From the NCBI GenBank assembly GCA_036557885.1, contig DATBGS010000044.1, positions 45,894 to 109,893 of the forward strand: a stretch of DNA of 64,000 nucleotides, read 5' to 3'. This document shows positions 51,236 to 59,158 of this stretch, piece by piece. Position numbers and translations under genes: made by a program. The notes beneath the pieces were generated by a model that saw only the letters and a program-made list of their open reading frames with translations, was not told where the DNA came from and ran no database searches. Numbering within the stretch: position 1 is the first letter of the stretch; the number at the start of each line of letters is the position of its first letter. This stretch comes from DATBGS01 sp036557885. GTDB lineage: Bacteria; Chloroflexota; Ktedonobacteria; Ktedonobacterales; DATBGS01.

Positions 51236-54200
51236 ATGCTGATTACCAAAGTGGAATTAGAAAACATCAAGAGCTATCGCAGCGCCTCCATCACGTTGGG
51301 CCAGGGAACGACGGCCATTCGCGGCCAAAACGGAGCGGGGAAAACGACACTGGTTGAGGCCATTGGCTTTGCCTTGTTTGATTATCTCTCCTACAACCAT
51401 CAGCAATTTGTGCGCGAGGGAGAGCGCACCGGAACCATCACTGTGACGTTTATTTCTGGCGTTGATAGCCGAGAGTATCAAGTAGTGCGCCGGTGTGGGG
51501 TGGGGGCAGCCTGGTATGTCTATGACCCGGAACTGGATGGTCGCGTGGTGGATCAAAAGACCGATGTAGTTGACTGGCTCAAACGCTATCTGCCTGTGCA
51601 GGGTGAACTGGAACTGCGGGCGTTGTTTGCGGATGCGCTGGGCGTGCAGCAAGGCACCTTTACCTCGGATTTTTTGGCAACCCCGGTCAATCGTAAAAAG
51701 AAGTTCGATGCCCTGCTGCAAGTTGAAGAATATCGCACCGCTTACGAAAAACTGGTGGAAACCCGCAACCATCTGCAAGAACGCATTAGCCAGCAGAACG
51801 TGCGTATCAAGGAATTAGAAGTTCAGACAAAAGAACTGGAAGCCTGGCGCGTTGAGTTGCTAAATAAGCAGGCAGAACAGGGAACACTTGCGCAAGACCT
51901 GGGGCTGACGCAGGAACGGCGCGATCAGGCCGAGGAGCAGTTGGAGGCAGTAAGCAAGCGCGCTGAAGCTCTTAAGCAACTGGAGGGCGAGCAAACGCAG
52001 GCGCAGGAAGCCTTGGAACGCGCCAGCCACACCCTGGCGCAGGCCCAGACCCAACTGGAAGAAGCACAGGCGGCCCAAAGCAAGCTGGAGGAAACCACCG
52101 CAGACCACAAACGCTATGGCGAACTTGAGGACGAACTGCGCAACGCCGATGAGGAACGCCGCCAACGTGATGATCTGCGGAGGCGTCAGGCGGAGATTCA
52201 ACTGCGCCTGGCTGAAGTCCAGAGTAAACAGGCGAACGCGCGAGAGCTTCTGACCAGGGCAGAGGCGGCGCAGCAGCAGGTAGAGCGACTGAAACCCATG
52301 ATGCAGCGCCAGCTTGAGTTGGAACAGCAGTTGTACGCAGCAAGGCAGCAGCTTCTGCGCCTGGGTGAGATGGAGGGTCAGGGCAAGCAACTGGAGGCAG
52401 AGCAACGCAATCTGACAATGCAATTGGCTGCAATCAATCAGCGTATTGCTGAGATAGAGCATCTGCGCAATGATGCAGTGCTCCTTATTGAGCGGCGTGA
52501 GCAGGTGCAGGCGCTCCGTCTGGAAGTTGGTCGCCGCGCAGACTACGAACGCGAGCGTGGACAGGTGCGCCAGGAGTGTGAAGCCGAAGAAGCCCGCAGA
52601 CCACAAGCGCAGGCATTGGTGGAGAAGTATCAAGGGCAGATTGCCAGGATTCAGGGGCGGCGGCCCCTGGTGGAGGAGTTGCCACGCCTGGAGACAGCCT
52701 TTAGCGAACTTGAACAGCAGGTAATCAGCCTACGCACCAACATCAAGCGACATAATGAGTCGCGCTTGCAGTCAACTGGTGGTCAGTGCCCATTTTTACA
52801 TGAGCCATGTCTGAACATTAAGCAGCGGGGCTTGTCCAGCCTGGAATCCTATTTTGAGCGCCTCATGGAACGCGATCAGACGGCGCTGACGCCCCTGGAG
52901 GCCAGGCGAGCCGATCTGGAGAAAAAGGTGCAGGACGGGCGCCAGGCGAAACCCTATGTCGAAGACCTGCCGCGCTACGAACAGGCGCTGTACGACGCCC
53001 AGACGAACCTCCAAAACCTGCAAGAGAAGCTGAAGCGTTTGGCGACCCGCGAGCGAGAACTGCTGGGAACCTTACAAGCGCTGGAGGGCAAAAAGCGCCA
53101 ACTGGCTCAAGCTGAAGAACTGCTCAAGCAAAGCGATGAAGCTGATAAGCAGATGCGTCTGCTGGAGGGTTTGGCGGGACAGCAAGACGCCTTTCAGAAA
53201 CAACTGGCGCCCCTGAAGCGCAAGCGCGAGGAACTTTTAGCCGAGCAGCGTGCCCTGGCCGATGCGCCTGCCAGAGAGAAAGCCGCCGAGAGCGAGCTTA
53301 GGACGCTGGGCGACCCGCGTCGTGAGTATGACAAACAGGAAATTCTGGCAAGCCAGGCGGAGGAAGCGCGAGTGCTGCTGAAGCAGGCTGAGCAGGCTTT
53401 GCAGCAAGAGAGCGGCAGGATGAAAACGCTCGAGGCAGAACTCGCGCCTTATGCCGAATTGGATACACGCATCCAGGCGCTCACTGCCGAGCGTGACCGC
53501 TGCCGGGCTGGGCATGAAACATATCTGGAAAACCAGCAGGCAGCAGCAAAGCTGCCAGGATGCAAAGCAGCGCACCAACAGGCCAGCGCTGACGAGCGAA
53601 AGGCCCAGGCTCAGGCGCAAGAAGCGGCGCGAAGTTATGAGGAGCAATCCGCCGGATTTGACCCCCAGGCTGAAGCGCGGCTCAAAAAAGAAATTGATGA
53701 TCTGCGCAATGAGTCTGCCAGGCAGAGAGAACGCCTGCGCACACTCAAGGATGAAATTGTCGCCCACCAGCAAAAAATTGCCCAGGCGGAGCAGCAGCAG
53801 GGCGAACTTGAGGTGGCACGCGCCGAAAAACGCGAACTGGAAGAGACGCAAGCCATGCTGCAACACTTCCGCGAGACGATCAGGGACGCTGGCCCCCACG
53901 TGATGAAAGAACTGCTCAAACTGATTTCCAAGACGGCCAACACCATTTTTGGCGAGATTCTGGGCGACCGTTCGGTAGAGCTTTCCTGGGAAGAAGACTA
54001 TGAGATTAAGCTGCGCAGCCGGGGGCAGGAACGCAGCTTTATGCAACTCAGCGGCGGCGAGCAGATGAGCGCGGCCCTGGCCGTGCGCCTGGCGCTCTTA
54101 AAGATGCTGGCCCGATTGGATGTTGCCTTTTTTGATGAGCCAACCCAGAATATGGATGACCTGCGGCGCAGCAATCTGGCTGAGCAGATTCGCCGGGTGC

Positions 54201-54355
54201 GCGGCTTTAACCAGCTTATTGTGATCAGCCACGACGATACCTTTGAGCAGGGGCTGGATAGTGTCATCTTCCTGCACAAGCGCGATGGTGAGACGGTCAT
54301 CGCCGAAGGCGAACTGGCTCTAGTCGGCGCGGGGCTGGAGAGAGAAGAGGAGTGA
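51236..54355 (+). CDS. sbcC: Rad50/SbcC-like SMC ATPase
   Basis: This 1,039-residue ATPase partners with Mre11 in DNA double-strand-break processing. Walker A is GQNGAGKTT (about 35-43), the signature QLSGGEQMSAALAVRLALL and Walker B VAFFDEPTQNMDD are at the C terminus, with two long coiled coils between. At the exact centre sits the hook, GGQCPFLHEPCLN, with cysteines 518 and 525: a C-x6-C spacing instead of the Rad50 zinc-hook C-x2-C. It is followed eight bases later by a NurA nuclease gene. The partner Mre11/SbcD gene lies about 5 kb further on, on the other strand. Confidence 0.9.
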   Translation: MLITKVELENIKSYRSASITLGQGTTAIRGQNGAGKTTLVEAIGFALFDYLSYNHQQFVREGERTGTITVTFISGVDSREYQVVRRCGVGAAWYVYDPELDGRVVDQKTDVVDWLKRYLPVQGELELRALFADALGVQQGTFTSDFLATPVNRKKKFDALLQVEEYRTAYEKLVETRNHLQERISQQNVRIKELEVQTKELEAWRVELLNKQAEQGTLAQDLGLTQERRDQAEEQLEAVSKRAEALKQLEGEQTQAQEALERASHTLAQAQTQLEEAQAAQSKLEETTADHKRYGELEDELRNADEERRQRDDLRRRQAEIQLRLAEVQSKQANARELLTRAEAAQQQVERLKPMMQRQLELEQQLYAARQQLLRLGEMEGQGKQLEAEQRNLTMQLAAINQRIAEIEHLRNDAVLLIERREQVQALRLEVGRRADYERERGQVRQECEAEEARRPQAQALVEKYQGQIARIQGRRPLVEELPRLETAFSELEQQVISLRTNIKRHNESRLQSTGGQCPFLHEPCLNIKQRGLSSLESYFERLMERDQTALTPLEARRADLEKKVQDGRQAKPYVEDLPRYEQALYDAQTNLQNLQEKLKRLATRERELLGTLQALEGKKRQLAQAEELLKQSDEADKQMRLLEGLAGQQDAFQKQLAPLKRKREELLAEQRALADAPAREKAAESELRTLGDPRREYDKQEILASQAEEARVLLKQAEQALQQESGRMKTLEAELAPYAELDTRIQALTAERDRCRAGHETYLENQQAAAKLPGCKAAHQQASADERKAQAQAQEAARSYEEQSAGFDPQAEARLKKEIDDLRNESARQRERLRTLKDEIVAHQQKIAQAEQQQGELEVARAEKRELEETQAMLQHFRETIRDAGPHVMKELLKLISKTANTIFGEILGDRSVELSWEEDYEIKLRSRGQERSFMQLSGGEQMSAALAVRLALLKMLARLDVAFFDEPTQNMDDLRRSNLAEQIRRVRGFNQLIVISHDDTFEQGLDSVIFLHKRDGETVIAEGELALVGAGLEREEE

Positions 54356-54362
54356 GCGGCTG

Positions 54363-55697
54363 ATGCTCTACGCGCAAAAAGTGCTGGCGGCGCTGCTCAA
54401 GAAGCGCGAACAGTTTCAGGGATTTGATGCCGAGTTTGGCAAGCAGATTACTACGTACCGCGAGGCGCTGCGACAGCTTGGGCTGCATTACCCTAAAGAA
54501 GGAGATATTGCCGCCCAGTTGCAGGCGCGCACCGATGGCGCGCCTGCTGGCGCCCTGCCCACCCAGGAATATACCCGTTGGCGCGCGCTGACATCTGGCG
54601 AAGCGGAGCAGCGCGAGCCAGTTTTACCATTTGGGAAAGCATTTGCCCACCATCAGGAAGCGCGGGCCTGGGCCGAGCATATTCGCGGGATTGTTACGCT
54701 GGCGGTGGATGGCAGCCAGCTACAGCCCTGGCGCGATGCCTCGCTGCCAGTGGCGCTGGTGCAGGTGGGGCTGTTCGAGAATCCGCACGAACCAACCACG
54801 CCCTATATCAAAGATGTGGTGGTGGAAGTGCTGTCACCATCCGACCTGACGGAACTGGACGCGCCCCTTGTTGCCGGGACCGGACAAGCAGCACAGCAAG
54901 CAGCAGGAGCAGTGGGCAATCACCAGGTGCTTCCCGCCAGGCAGCAGACCGTCCGCGAGGGCTTTGCCTTTTCCGAGCAGATTGTGAACCTGCGTCGCTA
55001 TGAGCTTGAAATCCAGACCATTGTTACCTGGATGCGCCGTTTTCGTGAGCGCCCTAAAGAGGATCAGCCCGCCTTTCCGGTGGTGTTTTATGATGGCTCG
55101 CTGGTGGTTTCCTTTGCGCTCACGATGCCACCGGCCTATCGGGACCGCTATATTTCAGCGGCGCTTTCCTTGCTGGAAGCCTCAGAAGCCTATCGGGTGC
55201 CGCTGATTGGCTATATTGATACCAGCTATGCCCGCGATGTGACCACGCTCCTGAGGCGGCTCTTTCCACACCTGCCCGAAACCAAGCATCTGCACGATGC
55301 GCTGCTCTGGCAAGGCGCGCTGGCCTGGGGAGACCGCACGCCAGCCTTTATCTCGGCGCGCGGCGATGTCCTCTTGAGCGGCTATGGGCGCTTCTATGAG
55401 CAGGTGGCTTTTGTCTATCTACAAACGGTCAGCCCGCGCCCACCAGCGCGTCTGGAGTTTCCGCGCTGGGTGCTCAACGAGGGCATTCTGGATAATGTGC
55501 TGGATGTTGTGCGGTTCGAGGTGATTGCGGGCAGCGGCGGCTATCCCTATGCCATTGAAACAGCGGATGCGGTGGCAGTGATCTCGCTGCGTGATCGGGA
55601 AGAATTCTATCGCATCTTCCAGGGCTTTCTGGAGGAACATGGTCTGGAGCTTTCCTTCTCCTCCAAATCGCTTAGCAAAGGGCGTCGTCGCCTCTAA
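54363..55697 (+). CDS. nurA: NurA-domain 5'-3' nuclease
   Basis: This 444-residue protein has the NurA motifs: LAVDGSQLQPW (about 115-125) and VVFYDGSLVVSFAL (about 236-249), whose aspartates bind the catalytic Mn, and a late FEVIAGSGGYPYAIE-DAV block. In archaea NurA works with the HerA translocase and Mre11-Rad50 in end resection. Here it follows the Rad50-like gene by eight bases, with GAGGAG as ribosome site, and is clearly in its operon. No HerA is in the window. About 70 residues between the motifs are Gln/Ala-rich and variable. Confidence 0.85.
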   Translation: MLYAQKVLAALLKKREQFQGFDAEFGKQITTYREALRQLGLHYPKEGDIAAQLQARTDGAPAGALPTQEYTRWRALTSGEAEQREPVLPFGKAFAHHQEARAWAEHIRGIVTLAVDGSQLQPWRDASLPVALVQVGLFENPHEPTTPYIKDVVVEVLSPSDLTELDAPLVAGTGQAAQQAAGAVGNHQVLPARQQTVREGFAFSEQIVNLRRYELEIQTIVTWMRRFRERPKEDQPAFPVVFYDGSLVVSFALTMPPAYRDRYISAALSLLEASEAYRVPLIGYIDTSYARDVTTLLRRLFPHLPETKHLHDALLWQGALAWGDRTPAFISARGDVLLSGYGRFYEQVAFVYLQTVSPRPPARLEFPRWVLNEGILDNVLDVVRFEVIAGSGGYPYAIETADAVAVISLRDREEFYRIFQGFLEEHGLELSFSSKSLSKGRRRL

Positions 55698-55736
55698 ACA
55701 AGGGCAGGATGTGTCAGTCCGTTGTGCCGCAATCCA

Positions 55737-55745
55737 TGCTATAAT
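55737..55745 (+). promoter_or_regulatory. Extended -10 promoter of the TPR gene
   Basis: TGCTATAAT matches an extended -10. A GC-rich dyad (CCGGAACAG/CTGGCCGG) and a pair GGCC/GGCC follow, about 100 bases before the ATG at 55840. Confidence 0.5.
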
Positions 55746-55839
55746 GTGCCGGAACAGTTCTGGCCGGTCTGAAACGGCCTTTGATACAATAAAAAAATCA
55801 TCCATCTGGCATTATCATAGCAGGTAGGGTAAGGAACGT

Positions 55840-57066
55840 ATGGCGCGAATTATCCAGCGCGGAACCTACGGTGGAGGTATGCAGGGGGGCGGGGGCAGCC
55901 GCAATCAGCGGGCGCAGTTGGCACTGAGCGAAAATCGGTTTGACGAGGCTGAACGGCTGAGTCGCCGGCAGCTTGAACACAAGCCCGATGATTTGACGGC
56001 CCGACTTTTATTGGCCCAGGCATTGCTGCAATTGCAGCAGCCCGAAGAAGCGGCCCAGCACGCGCAGCGTGTGGTGGATGTGCAGCCAAACAACGCCAAT
56101 GGGCAGTTGATTCTTTCGGCGGCGCTCACGCAGACGCAGAAAAAAGACGATCTGGAGCGAGCAGAAGCAGCGGCCCGCAAAGCCAGTTCGTTAATGCCTC
56201 GTTCGGCCAAGCCGCGTGTACAACTGGCTGAGATCGCAATGGCCCGGCGCAAGCTCAAGGAAGCCAAAATTGCGGCAGATGAGGCGATCAAACTGGAGCC
56301 GCGTCTGGCGGCAGCGCATCTGGTGCGCGGCATGGTCTTGATGCAAGATGGTGATAACAAGGGCGCGGCGGATGCCTCGCGCCAGGCCATCCAATATGAT
56401 AAGCAACTGGGGCCAGCGTATTATACACTGGCGCTTTCGCTGAACCAGCTCAAACAGTCTGCTGAGGCGAGCCAGGCGTTGGATAAAGCGCAGGAATTGC
56501 AGGTGCCCATCCCGCCAGCCTCGCTGTTTGGGCTGCGCGGGCAGATCAAGGTGAAGCAGCGCAAGTACAAGGAAGCGTTTGCTGCCTATACCCTGAGCCA
56601 GCGTGCTTCAGGTCGGCCCGCCTTTCTCGCTGTTCCGTTGGGCGCGCTCTCGGTGTTCTTTGCGGTAGCCCTTGGTTTTGGGCGGTGGGGCATTGCCTTC
56701 TTGATTATTATTGCTCTGGCGATCCTCTTTGGGCTGTCCGTGATTCCAGTGGCAGGCCCCTGGATTGTGGCGGCGCTCTTGCTAGGGCTGGTTGGAGGAA
56801 TGGTCTTCGGGTTTATTCGCGGCGTGCAGACCGGCGCGCTCACGCTGGGCCGCTTCTACAGCCCCACTGGTATCCTTATCGTCAGCGCCATCATTGCTGT
56901 GGCGCTGCTAGGCGCCACGTTCCTGGCTGTGTATCTTCCACCCGCTGCCGGGCACCCGGCACGCGGCCCCTGGACGGTGCCAACTGGCCTGGGCATTGGG
57001 GTCGTGTTTGGCGCTATTGGCGCGTTTTTGTCCTGGCGGTCCCTTTCCAAAGTCATCTCGTCCTGA
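55840..57066 (+). CDS. TPR-repeat membrane protein
   Basis: This 408-residue protein has a Gly-rich N terminus (GTYGGGMQGGGGSRNQ), then about five tetratricopeptide-like helical pairs up to residue 225 (LSENRFDEAERLSRRQLEHKP, shown in part as FDEAERLSRRQLEHKP; VQPNNANGQLILSAAL). The C-terminal 145 residues contain four hydrophobic segments. It is likely a scaffold on the inside of the membrane. GTAAGGAACGT precedes the ATG. The TnpB element starts within a few bases of the stop codon. Confidence 0.75.
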   Translation: MARIIQRGTYGGGMQGGGGSRNQRAQLALSENRFDEAERLSRRQLEHKPDDLTARLLLAQALLQLQQPEEAAQHAQRVVDVQPNNANGQLILSAALTQTQKKDDLERAEAAARKASSLMPRSAKPRVQLAEIAMARRKLKEAKIAADEAIKLEPRLAAAHLVRGMVLMQDGDNKGAADASRQAIQYDKQLGPAYYTLALSLNQLKQSAEASQALDKAQELQVPIPPASLFGLRGQIKVKQRKYKEAFAAYTLSQRASGRPAFLAVPLGALSVFFAVALGFGRWGIAFLIIIALAILFGLSVIPVAGPWIVAALLLGLVGGMVFGFIRGVQTGALTLGRFYSPTGILIVSAIIAVALLGATFLAVYLPPAAGHPARGPWTVPTGLGIGVVFGAIGAFLSWRSLSKVISS

Positions 57067-57070
57067 GACT

Positions 57071-57091
57071 CTCCCGCCTAAAAGCAGGGAG
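57071..57091 (-). repeat. Right-end hairpin of the TnpB element
   Basis: CTCCC-GC and GC-A-GGGAG flank a 6-base loop that holds the tnpB stop codon (TAG on the minus strand, 57080-57078). In related elements this region and the tnpB 3' end form the guide RNA scaffold, with the guide read from the flank just beyond it. Confidence 0.6.
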
Positions 57092-58673
57092 GTTCTTGGA
57101 GGCGTGCCAACTCTTCCTGGCTCTCATCAGGCGAACCAGGCTCTTGTTGGATGTCGCCAAGACTTCTGGGCAGACGCGCTCCGGCGTAGGGAATACCTAC
57201 GCTTCGGGGCAAAGACTGCCCCTCATTCGCACGTTGGAAAAGAACCTCTATTGCTGCCCGCAAGCTCGTCTCCAAACCTTCCCAGTCAGACTGGGCAATA
57301 GAGGGGCGTAGAGTCTTCAGATCAAGAAAAGCCGCTAACGCTGCTGAGTACAAATCGCGCTGCACCGGCCCGATACCACAAGCGCATTCATGCCAGCGGA
57401 CGGAAAGCGGCTTTTTGAGCAAAACGCCACAGCCATGACACAATTGCGATAGTTTGGTTGAGCGTGTCGGAACTTCGTAGAGGATGCCGCCAGTAGTTGC
57501 AACTGTGCGTCTCAAGAGGTCTACAAACATCCCTGGAGCACGAAATCCTATGCTTCTTCCAAACTGTTTCTGCCAGGCTTTATAGCTGAGTTTTTCTGTG
57601 TTGATCGTGTTTCCTACCGCCACCACTTCATGCACCAATTTGCCATGCAAACTCTTGCGATGAGCAGCAAGTTTCCTTTCCTGTGAAGCAAGACGGCTTC
57701 GGGTAGCTTTGTATTCCTGGCTGTCATGCCAGATTTTGTGACCCTTCTTGCATCTTCCCTTCTCATCAAAGTTTTGTGGATTATTCGCACGCCGCTGCCG
57801 GTCCAGTTTGCGTTGCAAGCGTCTTTTGGCCTTGACGTTTGGCGCTAATTCTGCACAAAAGGTTTCTAATCGCGCCGTTCCCTGCTTGGAAACAATGGCA
57901 ATGGTAGACGGGCCAATGTCTAATCCCACCGTTTCTTTGCCCACCAGATGCTTCGGTTTCTGGTAGGACGCCCCTTCTAGGGCAAGTTGCGCGTAGTAGC
58001 GATACCCGTTTCGATCAGCACCTTCAGCACGTGGGCTGGAGGCTTTGCGCCGGAGGATGCGTGCATATTTGATGCGCTGCCGGAGTCCATGTTGCACTAC
58101 TGGATCATGCCAATCAATGATTGCGCTGTAGCGCTCTTTCATCCAGACGAGCCATCCCTGATTGCCATCTTTGGGATTCTGCAAATCAAAATGAATGCCT
58201 GCGGTGTTCTGTTTGCCTTCCAGACTGTCTAATCCACGCCCCTTGCTCTTAAAGCGGACCCTTTTGGCTTGGCCGACACAGACCCGATTTGCAGCGCGAT
58301 AGGTACGGGTGGCGAGCGTTTGGGCGGTACTTGAATCAATATGATCCGCAATCCAGGTCGTTCGCGCACGCTTCGCAAAATTGTACAAGGCATATTCACT
58401 GAAGCCGTATTCCTTGCGCAGCGCAGTAAACGCCGCTTTGCGTGCCTGCTTTTCTGAATGTGGGATGGCTCTGGCCTGTTGCCAGGCTTCGCTCGCACGC
58501 ATGCGTTTCAATCGTTTCATGGCCTCACCGAGCAAGGCATTATAGAGATGACGTCCTGCCTCAAAATGTCCGTGCAAGTGTTTTGCCTGCTGACTATTCA
58601 CTTGCAAAGGCAATTCGAGCAGGAACGTAGGCGTTCTTTTGGGTTTTTCTTTGTCTTTCGTCTTGCGCTTCAT
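57078..58673 (-). CDS. tnpB: TnpB, RNA-guided nuclease of IS200/IS605-type element
   Basis: This 531-residue TnpB is longer than the usual 400 or so. RuvC catalytic residues are in GLDIGPSTIAIV, NTEKLSYKAW and VQRDLYSAAL, all acidic positions kept. A zinc ribbon is visible as SQLCHGCGVLLKKP and HECACGIG. The N-terminal half is basic, with a helical PLQVNSQQAKHLHGHFEAG start. About 70 residues follow the last RuvC motif. The ATG lies only seven bases after the -10 element and has no ribosome site, so translation may be nearly leaderless. It should cut DNA matching the guide next to its target motif. Confidence 0.88.
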   Translation of the reverse strand: MKRKTKDKEKPKRTPTFLLELPLQVNSQQAKHLHGHFEAGRHLYNALLGEAMKRLKRMRASEAWQQARAIPHSEKQARKAAFTALRKEYGFSEYALYNFAKRARTTWIADHIDSSTAQTLATRTYRAANRVCVGQAKRVRFKSKGRGLDSLEGKQNTAGIHFDLQNPKDGNQGWLVWMKERYSAIIDWHDPVVQHGLRQRIKYARILRRKASSPRAEGADRNGYRYYAQLALEGASYQKPKHLVGKETVGLDIGPSTIAIVSKQGTARLETFCAELAPNVKAKRRLQRKLDRQRRANNPQNFDEKGRCKKGHKIWHDSQEYKATRSRLASQERKLAAHRKSLHGKLVHEVVAVGNTINTEKLSYKAWQKQFGRSIGFRAPGMFVDLLRRTVATTGGILYEVPTRSTKLSQLCHGCGVLLKKPLSVRWHECACGIGPVQRDLYSAALAAFLDLKTLRPSIAQSDWEGLETSLRAAIEVLFQRANEGQSLPRSVGIPYAGARLPRSLGDIQQEPGSPDESQEELARLQEPPCF

Positions 58674-58679
58674 GTTTTA

Positions 58680-58709
58680 ATTATATCATATACCACGATG
58701 ATAAGTCAA
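58680..58709 (-). promoter_or_regulatory. Promoter of tnpB
   Basis: On the minus strand TTGACT (58709-58704) and TATAAT (58685-58680) are 18 bases apart. The -10 ends only six bases before the tnpB ATG, predicting a very short or absent leader. Confidence 0.65.
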
Positions 58710-58739
58710 TACTACTAGCATCATGTACAATGGAAGTGA

Positions 58740-58745
58740 TATAAT
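58740..58745 (+). promoter_or_regulatory. -10 element of the divergent HTH gene
   Basis: TATAAT lies 20 bases before the GTG start of the HTH gene. A -35 match is weak. The region 58680-58745 therefore holds both divergent promoters. Confidence 0.5.
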
Positions 58746-58765
58746 GAAGAAGAGGAGGTATTGTT

Positions 58766-59026
58766 GTGGCAGAACGTATCACTATCAAGCAAGCTGCTGA
58801 GAGGAGTGGGTTGAGTCGTGGCATGCTTTCCCGTCTGTTGAAGGCTGGAAGAATTCATGGTGAGAAAGTGAAAATGGAGCTTGCTGATATGGAAGTTTGG
58901 CTGGTGGATGCTGAGAGTCTTGCTGCCTATCCTGCCAGCCGACAAAAACCTGGCACCAAGCCAGGAACCAGGCGAAAGCCAAGAGATACTGGAATGGGAG
59001 ACAATGACCAATCATCCCCGGTCTAA
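58766..59026 (+). CDS. Small MerR/excisionase-like HTH protein of the TnpB element
   Basis: This 86-residue protein has a helix-turn-helix (TIKQAAERSGLSRGMLSRLLKAGRI) at residues 4-29, shown in part as AAERSGLSRGMLSRLL, and a basic, Pro/Gly-rich tail (KPGTKPGTRRKPR). It resembles excisionase or the N-terminal DNA-binding part of IS607 recombinases but has no catalytic domain. GTG start with GAGGAGG seven bases upstream. It is transcribed away from tnpB and ends in the other terminal hairpin, so it may regulate tnpB or bind the element's ends. Confidence 0.75.
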   Translation: MAERITIKQAAERSGLSRGMLSRLLKAGRIHGEKVKMELADMEVWLVDAESLAAYPASRQKPGTKPGTRRKPRDTGMGDNDQSSPV

Positions 59027-59036
59027 AGACACGGGG
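59016..59036 (+). repeat. Left-end hairpin of the TnpB element
   Basis: CCCCG-GTC pairs with GAC-A-CGGGG around a TAAA loop containing the stop codon of the HTH gene. The bulged A sits at the same place as in the 57071-57091 hairpin. Confidence 0.6.
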
Positions 59037-59087
59037 CGCATCTCCCCTTTCTCCGTAAAGATCGAAGCCTGCGAAAAGTCAGGCACA

Positions 59088-59127
59088 TGGAAACGAACAG
59101 CCCTCCAGCAACTAAGCTGGAGGGCTG
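59088..59127 (-). terminator. Terminator of sbcD
   Basis: CAGCCCTCCAGC (59098-59109) pairs perfectly with GCTGGAGGGCTG (59116-59127), and on the minus strand TTCGTTT follows. A smaller hairpin (CTCTC/GAGAG, near 59131-59145) lies between it and the sbcD stop. Confidence 0.72.
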
Positions 59128-59158
59128 GCTCTCTCTTAAAGAGAGTCGAGGGCGCAGC

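Larger units (their letters stand above)
57067..59040. mobile_element. TnpB element with divergent HTH gene, bracketed by terminal hairpins
   Basis: About 1.97 kb. A tnpB gene and a small HTH gene diverge from a shared centre, and each ends inside a terminal imperfect palindrome with a bulged A: 57071-57091 (CTCCCGC/GCAGGGAG) and 59016-59036 (CCCCGGTC/GACACGGGG). Both stop codons lie in the loops. Subterminal hairpins are the ends of IS200/IS605-type elements. There is no Y1 or serine transposase, so it would need one in trans. Exact borders are estimated. Confidence 0.68.
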
